NCBI GenBank assembly: GCA_013375355.1
Contig: JABXJV010000378.1
Location: 1-6,604, forward strand
Length of the DNA: 6,604 nucleotides
Direction: 5' to 3'
DNA from: Candidatus Helarchaeota archaeon
GTDB lineage: Archaea; Asgardarchaeota; Lokiarchaeia; Helarchaeales; JABXJV01
Shown here: positions 1 through 5,167 of the stretch, piece after piece
Layout: each line of letters starts with the position of its first letter
Position numbering within the stretch: the first letter of the stretch is position 1
Position numbers and translations under genes: made by a program
Notes under the pieces: generated by a model
What the model was told of the DNA's origin: nothing
Databases searched by the model: none
Seen by the model: only the letters and a program-made list of their open reading frames with translations

Positions 1-765
1 ATAATGTTGGTATTATTGCTTGATGGTAAAATAACTGGCTATGCTAATGAAATTAAATTCGAAAAAATGCCAAATAATTGGGAATTTGATAAAAAAGTGA
101 ATTATTTTTGTATTGAACCAATGAAAAAATGGCGAATAACTTATCAAAACAGAAGATTTGAGCTTGATATCATCTTTGAAGGTCGATTTTCTGTATATAA
201 CTACTTATCTCATAAAGACCCCATGATCTCAATTAAGGAATTAGGCGTTGAATTACTAGAGCGAACTGCTCAACATCATTATGAACAAGCCATGAGAGCA
301 ACTGGGACTCTAATTCTGAAGAAAAAAGGAGAAATACTAAAAATAAATTGTCTTGGACATCGAGATCACAGTTGGGGAACTAGAGATTGGGTAAAAATTG
401 ATCGATGGTATTGGATTTCGGCTCAATTTGAAGATGAAACTCTCAATATATTCCAAATTGAATTTGCTGGAAAAAAACTTCTAAACGGATTTTATTCAAA
501 GAGAGAAAGAAATACCACAATAAAAAATGTCGAAATATCTTCTAAAACTAAAAGTGATGGTAAGACACCAATCTCTTCTGTGTTTAATTTTATAGATGAA
601 AATGGGAAAAAAAGGACTATAAAATCGAAAACTATACATAATATATATCTGCCTCTTCCATCTTCGGAAGGATTTACCGAAATTTATGAACAAATAGCCA
701 CATTCGAAATTGACGGAAAAAAGGGTGCTGGAGTTACGGAATATTTAATATCAACCCGAAAATAA
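1..765 (+). CDS. DUF7064/CrtC-like (lipocalin-type hydratase-like) protein, 5'-truncated by window edge
   Basis: The frame is open from the first base, and the first ATG (base 4) lies directly in what looks like mid-domain sequence, so I read this as the C-terminal ~254 codons of a longer protein. Counting from that ATG, the clearest signature is G-H-R-D-H-S-W-G-T-R-D-W at residues 118-129, followed by an aromatic W-Y-W stretch. An upstream E-P-M-K-K-W-R block (38-44) and an H-H-Y-E-Q block (91-95) lead into a G-T-L beta segment. This order (EPxKxWR, HYEQ, GxRDHSWGxRDW, WYW) is what I recall of DUF7064-type proteins, relatives of carotenoid 1,2-hydratase (CrtC)/AttH-like lipocalin-fold proteins. 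Family membership is from memory; the substrate is unknown. The polypeptide is soluble, with no membrane segment in the visible part. It ends at TAA 763-765 and converges on the next gene with a 57-bp gap. Its promoter and true start lie outside the window. Confidence 0.8.
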   Translation: MMLVLLLDGKITGYANEIKFEKMPNNWEFDKKVNYFCIEPMKKWRITYQNRRFELDIIFEGRFSVYNYLSHKDPMISIKELGVELLERTAQHHYEQAMRATGTLILKKKGEILKINCLGHRDHSWGTRDWVKIDRWYWISAQFEDETLNIFQIEFAGKKLLNGFYSKRERNTTIKNVEISSKTKSDGKTPISSVFNFIDENGKKRTIKSKTIHNIYLPLPSSEGFTEIYEQIATFEIDGKKGAGVTEYLISTRK

Positions 766-822
766 ATCAAATCCAAAATTTACAAAGATTTTTCAATAAA
801 AAAGGAGGAATATATTAAAAAT

Positions 823-1713
823 TTATTTTTTGACCCTGTTAATTACTATTATTATAATAATAACTACGATTACAGCAATTGCGGCCACTATTCCTATAAT
901 AACTTCTGTAACTATACCATCTCCACTACCCATCATTAAGAATAATAAAGGTAAAATTTCTGTGAATCCATCTCCACCTCCGGTGGTTTCGAGCCTAAAA
1001 TCATAATATATCTCCCAATTAAAAAATAATTCAACTTGCCAACAATATCTAGTACAAGTTCCATTTTTATTATACGTAATAGAAAATAGCGTATCATCAG
1101 AACCGTCATTCGACCATATTTTCCATGTCCCAGAAATAATACTTGGAGAACTATGTAAAATGTTAGTATAACCAGCATTATTTATCAAAAATCCGGTTAA
1201 TTCAGTTACAATGGAATGGTTAGCTGCTGTAAAATTATTAGGAATTTTCACTGGAACGAATCCTACACTCAATAAAATGTCAATACCATCAATAAAGCAA
1301 TTATAACTACCATAAGTCCCAACATATGTAGTTGTTGAGTTATAAGCGGCTATAAGGTATTCGCAAAAAGTTGAACTACCATTAATATCCTTCCAAGTAT
1401 CATTATAGCTATTATAATATTCTATTGTACTCCATACTGTGTCTGCAGTCCATCCAAATCCTGTTTGAGAATTATTTGTCTGGGTAATATTATATCGAAT
1501 TCTATCACTCACGTTAAAAATTGAGGGATCTAGGGAAGTAATACATTTATAAGTTAAATTATCAGTCTCATTTACATTATATCCGTCAATTCCTTCTATT
1601 AAATTTGGACCCATTGCTCTAATGGGTTGAATGGGAAGAAAAAAAAGAAGTGAAACAATTGTGAATATTGACATAATTAAGAAAATACCATTCTTCCTCA
1701 CTTTTACATTCAC
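823..1713 (-). CDS. Exported sequon-rich surface protein with C-terminal membrane anchor (unknown function)
   Basis: The 296-residue product has a basic N-terminus (residues 1-8), a hydrophobic signal core (about 10-28) and a possible cleavage site after P-I-R-A (A33). A long ectodomain follows, then a hydrophobic C-terminal helix (about 271-291) ending in N-R-V-K-K, the topology of a type I anchored surface protein. The ectodomain has eleven N-x-S/T sequons (N48, 52, 67, 75, 80, 104, 111, 125, 160, 165, 217), typical of heavily N-glycosylated archaeal envelope proteins. Its five cysteines (57, 117, 139, 220, 224) could form disulfides. A second short hydrophobic patch (253-261) sits between two Gly/Asp linkers just before the anchor. 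I recognise no enzymatic domain. The start is GTG at 1711-1713 with no clear Shine-Dalgarno sequence; an in-frame GTG at codon 5 or ATG at codon 14 are alternatives, though the latter shortens the basic region. An AT-rich TATA-like box lies ~45-57 bases upstream. Confidence 0.8.
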   Translation of the reverse strand: MNVKVRKNGIFLIMSIFTIVSLLFFLPIQPIRAMGPNLIEGIDGYNVNETDNLTYKCITSLDPSIFNVSDRIRYNITQTNNSQTGFGWTADTVWSTIEYYNSYNDTWKDINGSSTFCEYLIAAYNSTTTYVGTYGSYNCFIDGIDILLSVGFVPVKIPNNFTAANHSIVTELTGFLINNAGYTNILHSSPSIISGTWKIWSNDGSDDTLFSITYNKNGTCTRYCWQVELFFNWEIYYDFRLETTGGGDGFTEILPLLFLMMGSGDGIVTEVIIGIVAAIAVIVVIIIIIVINRVKK

Positions 1714-1758
1714 TGTTTTGATCTTTTTAAAATTGGTATTTTTATTTCATTTCAAAAC

Positions 1759-1770
1759 TTTATAAATATA
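1759..1770 (-). promoter_or_regulatory. Candidate archaeal TATA box for the exported protein gene
   Basis: Read on the minus strand this is TATATTTATAAA. Its near edge is ~45 bases before the GTG at 1713, which would give a start of transcription near 1735 and a leader of ~20-25 bases. The rest of the 182-bp gap (1714-1895) is AT-rich. Apart from another TTTATAAA-like stretch near 1854-1863, which could read either way, I see nothing else in it. In such AT-rich DNA, TATA matches are common by chance. Confidence 0.4.
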
Positions 1771-1895
1771 TCTAAACTGTTTCTGATCTATAAATTCAAA
1801 TTAATACGCCCAGATTTTAAAAATAAGGGTTATTCTATTTTAATTTTGTTTTTATTTATAAAGAATCGAGATTTTAATTACTTTGTAAATTCTAT

Positions 1896-3056
1896 TCAAT
1901 ATTCAAATCTTGTATTCCGTCCAATCCCTCGTGATACAATTTTTGAAGAATCTATTTTTTCATCTAATGGTGTTTCATGAGTTACATCTAGATATATGCC
2001 TTCGAGCATTTCCTCAATTGTTAATCCCAAATCCTCTAATGTTATCCAACCTTCAGGATATTGCCAATCGAATTTCTCATTTTTATAAGTTGCTTTACTT
2101 TTTAGGTTTGGAGGAACAGAATTTAGAGTTTGTGATGGTCTTGGAATTCCATGCTTGGTCGTAAATGAAACATATGCACATTCATAGAACTCAGGGAAAT
2201 CTTCCTTTATGCCTTGGATAATTTCTTCCTCAATACCAAGTAAATATAATACATGTCCTGCAAAAAGTCCATTAATTCTCAACTGCCAGCCCATTCGACC
2301 CATTGCAATTATTGTAGCTATCATAGGTGGCCAGGGTATATACGTCATCCACGTATCTGCAAGTCCATAGTGTGATTTCGCGCTAATTCCATCCCAGATT
2401 GCACTAAACGCTTCCCAAGACGAAGGCTCAGCTATTACACTCACTGCAGAAGTCAGCCACACTGTACAAACCATAAAATCAGAAGTGGCCCATTGAGGTG
2501 CTCTTTCGTTGCGGATGTCTTTAAGAATATCTATTATTCGATGACCACTTTTATTCATATTAAAACGAATTCTTTTAGGAATTTCACGCAGTTTATAACC
2601 CAATTTCTGATGTCGCCGATCTAACAACTCATCATCAGTATTAACTACCCACCAATCAACAGGAATCCCATCTTCTACATGTCCATCGACGATCATTATT
2701 ATTTCTTCTGTTTCATCATCAACAGCAACATAAGAAACGTCGGAGGATTCCCCATATAATAATTTCATTGTTCCTTGTTGAAGATCCGCCCGCATACAAC
2801 CTACAGGTGGGAACATGGGATATGAAAGGACCTTTTCAGGATTTTCAATTTTTCCTTCTATTGTTTCTTTCGCAGTTAGGATTGTTTCATCCAGACGAAG
2901 ACTCATCAATTCGTATAGAGTCTTCTGACCCCATTCTAAGACTTGGTAAAAAATTTTCCAACCCATTTCTTTATAAATTCTCCAAAGGTGCCTACCAAGG
3001 GGCCAAAACGATTTAGTAGCGAATTTATCTGGAATATCCGCATATTTAAAGCTCAA
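1896..3056 (-). CDS. Unrecognised Trp-rich conserved-looking protein, 386 aa
   Basis: I do not recognise this family. The protein looks soluble, with no signal peptide. It has 15 tryptophans (18, 25, 33, 42, 135, 136, 189, 200, 214, 221, 236, 242, 257, 331, 337), about 4% of residues and unusually high. An amphipathic, aromatic N-terminal region (15-50) precedes a Pro/Gly segment with C87 (P-P-V-G-C-M-R). A beta-rich acidic section follows (105-145: Y-V-A-V-D-D-E-T-E-E then D-W-W-V-V-N-T-D). A basic stretch (147-173) comes next, then a mostly hydrophobic centre (193-274, with W-P-P-M at 242-245 and F-A-G-H at 265-268) that could be a ligand-binding helical core or membrane-associated. The C-terminus is charged. 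Only three cysteines are present (87, 197, 293), so a metal cluster is unlikely. The start is TTG, supported by GAGGG eight bases upstream; an ATG further upstream on this strand hits a stop after two codons. It is divergent from the exchanger gene. Confidence 0.8.
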   Translation of the reverse strand: MSFKYADIPDKFATKSFWPLGRHLWRIYKEMGWKIFYQVLEWGQKTLYELMSLRLDETILTAKETIEGKIENPEKVLSYPMFPPVGCMRADLQQGTMKLLYGESSDVSYVAVDDETEEIIMIVDGHVEDGIPVDWWVVNTDDELLDRRHQKLGYKLREIPKRIRFNMNKSGHRIIDILKDIRNERAPQWATSDFMVCTVWLTSAVSVIAEPSSWEAFSAIWDGISAKSHYGLADTWMTYIPWPPMIATIIAMGRMGWQLRINGLFAGHVLYLLGIEEEIIQGIKEDFPEFYECAYVSFTTKHGIPRPSQTLNSVPPNLKSKATYKNEKFDWQYPEGWITLEDLGLTIEEMLEGIYLDVTHETPLDEKIDSSKIVSRGIGRNTRFEY

Positions 3057-3064
3057 AAATTATT

Positions 3065-3069
3065 CCCTC
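3065..3069 (-). promoter_or_regulatory. Shine-Dalgarno site deciding a TTG start
   Basis: On the minus strand GAGGG is followed by eight bases and then TTG at 3056-3054. No in-frame ATG or GTG is available at this spacing. The overlapping ATG (3071-3069) reads into TAA almost at once. This supports the TTG as the true start of the Trp-rich protein. Confidence 0.6.
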
Positions 3070-3090
3070 ATGAAATTCTAAATTATTATT

Positions 3091-3099
3091 TATTATAAA
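3091..3099 (-). promoter_or_regulatory. Candidate TATA box for the Trp-rich protein gene
   Basis: On the minus strand this reads TTTATAATA. It lies 35-43 bases before the TTG start, placing transcription initiation near 3070 and leaving a short leader that includes the GAGGG site. Spacing is good for an archaeal promoter, but the region is AT-rich enough for chance matches. Confidence 0.4.
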
Positions 3100-3158
3100 C
3101 ATATTTTTATCCAATTTTCTGAAACATTGTAGGATTAAAAAAAAGTCTAAATAAATTT

Positions 3159-3170
3159 TCTAATATTAGA
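3159..3170. promoter_or_regulatory. 12-bp perfect palindrome in a divergent promoter region (candidate operator)
   Basis: TCTAATATTAGA is an exact inverted repeat near the middle of the 183-bp gap between the divergent Trp-rich gene and the exchanger gene. It lies upstream of both proposed TATA boxes, where a dimeric regulator could affect both genes. That it is a binding site is inference; AT-rich palindromes also arise by chance. Confidence 0.3.
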
Positions 3171-3185
3171 TTTTTGAAATTGGAA

Positions 3186-3200
3186 AAATAATTTATTAAT
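3186..3200 (+). promoter_or_regulatory. Candidate TATA region for the exchanger gene
   Basis: An AT-only stretch containing ATTTATTAAT ends 40 bases before the ATG at 3240. Initiation ~25 bases downstream would give a leader of ~20 bases carrying the GGTGA ribosome binding site. The match to a TATA consensus is moderate. Confidence 0.35.
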
Positions 3201-3225
3201 TAGAAAAAATTATAGAATTTTAAAG

Positions 3226-3230
3226 GGTGA
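3226..3230 (+). promoter_or_regulatory. Ribosome binding site (GGTGA) of the exchanger gene
   Basis: GGTGA matches the archaeal anti-Shine-Dalgarno complement. It is followed by nine bases and then two consecutive ATG codons at 3240 and 3243. Spacing is acceptable for either, so the protein may start at Met1 or Met2. Confidence 0.6.
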
Positions 3231-3239
3231 AACTCAAAA

Positions 3240-4253
3240 ATGATGGATCTAGCAACTACAGTTATTTTTCTTATTGTTGGATCAATTCTCATGATTTATG
3301 CAAGTAATGTTGCTGTAAATAATACTATAATCCTTGCTTGCAAATTAGGTATTCCCTCACTTTTTATAGGATTGACACTAGTTTCTTTAGGGACAGATCT
3401 GCCTGAAATTGTTAATTCAATAATGTCATCATACATAGGTCATGCAAATCTTGATATTGGAGATTCTATTGGTTCGGTTCTTACTCAACTGACTCTAGTT
3501 TTAGGACTTTTGCCATTTATTGGAAGGTCATTTACCGTTAAACGCAAAGAAATTCTTATAATGGGAGGATGTTTAGTTTTAGCACTTATTATTATCATGT
3601 CTATTGTTGAAAAAGGATATTTTACATGGATTAACGGGTTACTTTTAGTGGGAACTTGGCCTATTTATCTATTATTAACCGATACTGTGGTCGATAAAGA
3701 TAAATTAACTAGAGTATGCTTAAATCCTGAACTACATCCCGTTACCCACAGAAAAATATATCATGTTATACTAGCAGTTCTAGGTTTTATTGGAGTTGCT
3801 GTTGGAGTTACTATGATAATAACGGGAGTATTAGAGATGTCCAGAATTTTTAATATGCCTGATTTCATAATTAGCTTTTTTATCGTGTCAATTGGAACTT
3901 CGCTTCCAGAACTTGTAGTTGATATAGGGGCGATTAAAAAGGGTGAGGTTGAAGTTGCAATTGGTGATATAATTGGAAGCTGCATTATTGATGCAAGTTT
4001 TGCGATTGGTATTGGACAAATGCTATTTCCAAATGAAGTTTCTGCCGACCTTATAGTACCTGCAATATTATATGTAATTATTGCTTCTATTGGTGTTATT
4101 TTTATTCTCTCTTGTAGGCAAAAAGTCGACAAAAAGGCTGGAATTGTATTAATTGCCCTCTATTTGCTTTCTTATGCATTATTGTTAATAATCAGAACAA
4201 CACCTGCTTTTGATATTACATCTTTAATTACTATAATTCTGATTCAAAGTTGA
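3240..4253 (+). CDS. CaCA-superfamily sodium/calcium (cation) exchanger-like membrane protein
   Basis: This 337-residue polytopic protein has about ten hydrophobic helices in two halves joined by a hydrophilic loop (150-172), the two-repeat plan of the Ca2+:cation antiporters (YrbG/NCX_Mj type, usually 300-330 aa). Repeat alpha-1 spans about 44-89, with G-T-D-L-P-E at 51-56 and G-D-S-I-G-S at 74-79. Repeat alpha-2 spans about 212-259, with G-T-S-L-P-E at 219-224 and G-D-I-I-G-S at 242-247. Both acidic residues matching the transport glutamates (E56, E224) are kept, as is D251, matching NCX_Mj D240. In alpha-1 the usual Ser after Thr is D53 and the position of NCX_Mj N81 is Q83, so ion selectivity may differ. 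It likely moves Ca2+ or a similar cation across the cytoplasmic membrane against Na+ or H+. It is monocistronic, divergent from the upstream gene and convergent with the downstream one. The family call is firm; substrate is inferred. Confidence 0.92.
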   Translation: MMDLATTVIFLIVGSILMIYASNVAVNNTIILACKLGIPSLFIGLTLVSLGTDLPEIVNSIMSSYIGHANLDIGDSIGSVLTQLTLVLGLLPFIGRSFTVKRKEILIMGGCLVLALIIIMSIVEKGYFTWINGLLLVGTWPIYLLLTDTVVDKDKLTRVCLNPELHPVTHRKIYHVILAVLGFIGVAVGVTMIITGVLEMSRIFNMPDFIISFFIVSIGTSLPELVVDIGAIKKGEVEVAIGDIIGSCIIDASFAIGIGQMLFPNEVSADLIVPAILYVIIASIGVIFILSCRQKVDKKAGIVLIALYLLSYALLLIIRTTPAFDITSLITIILIQS

Positions 4254-4256
4254 TTT

Positions 4257-4288
4257 AATTGGATTGCAAAATAATTGGACTGCTAAAT
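4257..4288. repeat. Imperfect 16-bp tandem repeat between convergent genes
   Basis: Two adjacent copies, 4257-4272 (AATTGGATTGCAAAAT) and 4273-4288 (AATTGGACTGCTAAAT), match at 14 of 16 positions. They fill most of the 53-bp gap between the exchanger stop (4253) and the stop of the convergent gene (4307). This looks like a local slippage duplication. I see no GC-rich terminator hairpin here. Confidence 0.6.
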
Positions 4289-4306
4289 TTCCTTTAATAT
4301 ATCTCT

Positions 4307-5113
4307 CTAAGGTTGCTGGGATAAAGGCAGTTGGGATACTTCATTTAATATTTTTAAAGCATTTATACCTACTTTTAAAGCATTTATAATCCCATGACAT
4401 CTACTAGCAGTTGCTATTATAAACTGATTTTTATTTTTTACAAACTCAAATAATTCATAAATAGAATGTCCTTCAATTGCTCCTAATCCAGGTTCCATTT
4501 GTAAACTTTCAAGGACTATTCCATCCAAATCAAGAATTGCGGAATTGATTATTTCAAATAAAGGAGCTGATTTTTCAATGCCAGTTACTGGACAAACTAT
4601 CGGGGAAGAACATTTTTCTTTGCATTCTAATCCCTCTGGCATATAACTTAAAGTTGCGATTGCCTTTTTGTGATCAATATTAAAAATTAAGTTAGATGGA
4701 ATTTTTTCTAAGATTTTAGGGAATATATCTTTATTTGGATAAATTTTTTTTCCCAATTTTGTTAGGTAATTAACAGCAAATGTAGCTGAAAGATGAAGAG
4801 GAACAGTAGGAAAAATAAAAATAAATTTAAATTGTTCAAGCAGTCTAAAAGCAGTTCCAATACCTCCTTGAATTAATACAGATTCTGAAGAAGTGACTAT
4901 TGAATCAATTTCTGAGATTTCATTTGGTTCTAAAAAATATTCAGTATGATGTCTTAAAATACAATTGCGATCAGGGTCAACAATGAGAATTTTTGCTTTT
5001 TTTTTCTTACAGTATTTAAATGCACGGAGTCCTGCATTTCCTCCACCAACAATTAAAATATACTTCCCCTTCAAATTTATATTGTTTACCAAGGTATTTC
5101 TCTCAAGGTTCAA
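4307..5113 (-). CDS. Rossmann-type nucleotide-binding-like protein with Cx3Cx5CP cysteine cluster
   Basis: This 268-residue soluble protein begins with L-K-G-K-Y-I-L-I-V-G-G-G-N-A-G (14-28), followed by a second strand ending I-L-I-V-D-P-D (42-48). That is a dinucleotide-binding Rossmann start like TrkA-N or siroheme-synthase (CysG/Met8) N-termini. The middle has L-I-Q-G-G-I-G-T-A-F (80-89) and F-P-T-V-P-L-H-L (101-108). Then comes a cysteine cluster at C164, C168 and C174 followed by Pro, which could hold a metal or Fe-S centre with a fourth ligand elsewhere (C239 or H240 in A-S-R-C-H-G, 236-241). I do not know the family or reaction. The longest start is TTG at 5113 with no clear ribosome site. 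A TTG at 5092 (codon 8) has GAGAG seven bases upstream and fits a promoter near 5141-5148, so the protein may be 261 residues. It is divergent from the GGR-family gene across 54 bp, suggesting a redox or regulatory partnership. Confidence 0.75.
   Translation of the reverse strand: MNLERNTLVNNINLKGKYILIVGGGNAGLRAFKYCKKKKAKILIVDPDRNCILRHHTEYFLEPNEISEIDSIVTSSESVLIQGGIGTAFRLLEQFKFIFIFPTVPLHLSATFAVNYLTKLGKKIYPNKDIFPKILEKIPSNLIFNIDHKKAIATLSYMPEGLECKEKCSSPIVCPVTGIEKSAPLFEIINSAILDLDGIVLESLQMEPGLGAIEGHSIYELFEFVKNKNQFIIATASRCHGIINALKVGINALKILNEVSQLPLSQQP
4352..4388 (-). repeat. 16-bp exact direct repeat inside the Rossmann-protein gene (I-N-A-L-K twice)
   Basis: The stretches 4352-4367 and 4373-4388 are identical on the plus strand (TTTTAAAGCATTTATA) with a period of 21 bases, exactly seven codons. 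On the coding strand they encode two I-N-A-L-K blocks at residues 243-247 and 250-254. The in-frame period fits a heptad-like helix at the C-terminus, but identity at the DNA level also suggests a recent small duplication. Confidence 0.6.
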
Positions 5114-5115
5114 TA

Positions 5116-5148
5116 ATTTTATATTAGTATAGTTAATAGCTTATAATG
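5116..5148. promoter_or_regulatory. Compact bidirectional promoter region between the Rossmann-protein and GGR-family genes
   Basis: Only 54 bases (5114-5167) separate the two divergent starts. On the plus strand ATTTTATATTA (5116-5126) is a good TATA match ~42 bases before the ATG at 5168. On the minus strand CATTATAA (5141-5148) could serve the other gene, with transcription starting near 5115, which fits the internal TTG start at 5092. The two elements would place the transcription units face to face and overlapping, so polymerases probably compete. Confidence 0.45.
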
Positions 5149-5167
5149 TTTACGGGAAGTTTATCCG

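Noticed and set aside
831..880. TAT/AAT-rich stretch that looks like a microsatellite
   Set aside because: On the minus strand it encodes the Val/Ile-rich membrane anchor of the exported protein. The simple composition is explained by ATT/ATA/GTA codons.
936..1178. 80-codon minus-strand open frame
   Set aside because: It lies wholly inside the exported protein gene on the same strand in another frame, with no motif or ribosome site. It is a shadow.
1714..1895. 182-bp gap searched for a tRNA, small RNA or CRISPR-like repeat
   Set aside because: There is no cloverleaf, no repeated unit with spacers and no stable GC-containing hairpin. Only TATA-like AT-rich elements are visible.
1910..2164. 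84-codon plus-strand frame and a similar 82-codon one at 2768-3016
   Set aside because: Both are antisense to the Trp-rich gene, which has a ribosome site, full length and sensible composition. Neither shadow shows a domain or start signal.
3761..4132. 123-codon minus-strand frame opposite the exchanger, rich in Ile/Thr/Pro/Ser
   Set aside because: It is antisense to the alpha-2 repeat of a clear CaCA protein. Its composition (repeated I-x-T-P and S-P) is what the reverse complement of hydrophobic helix codons gives.
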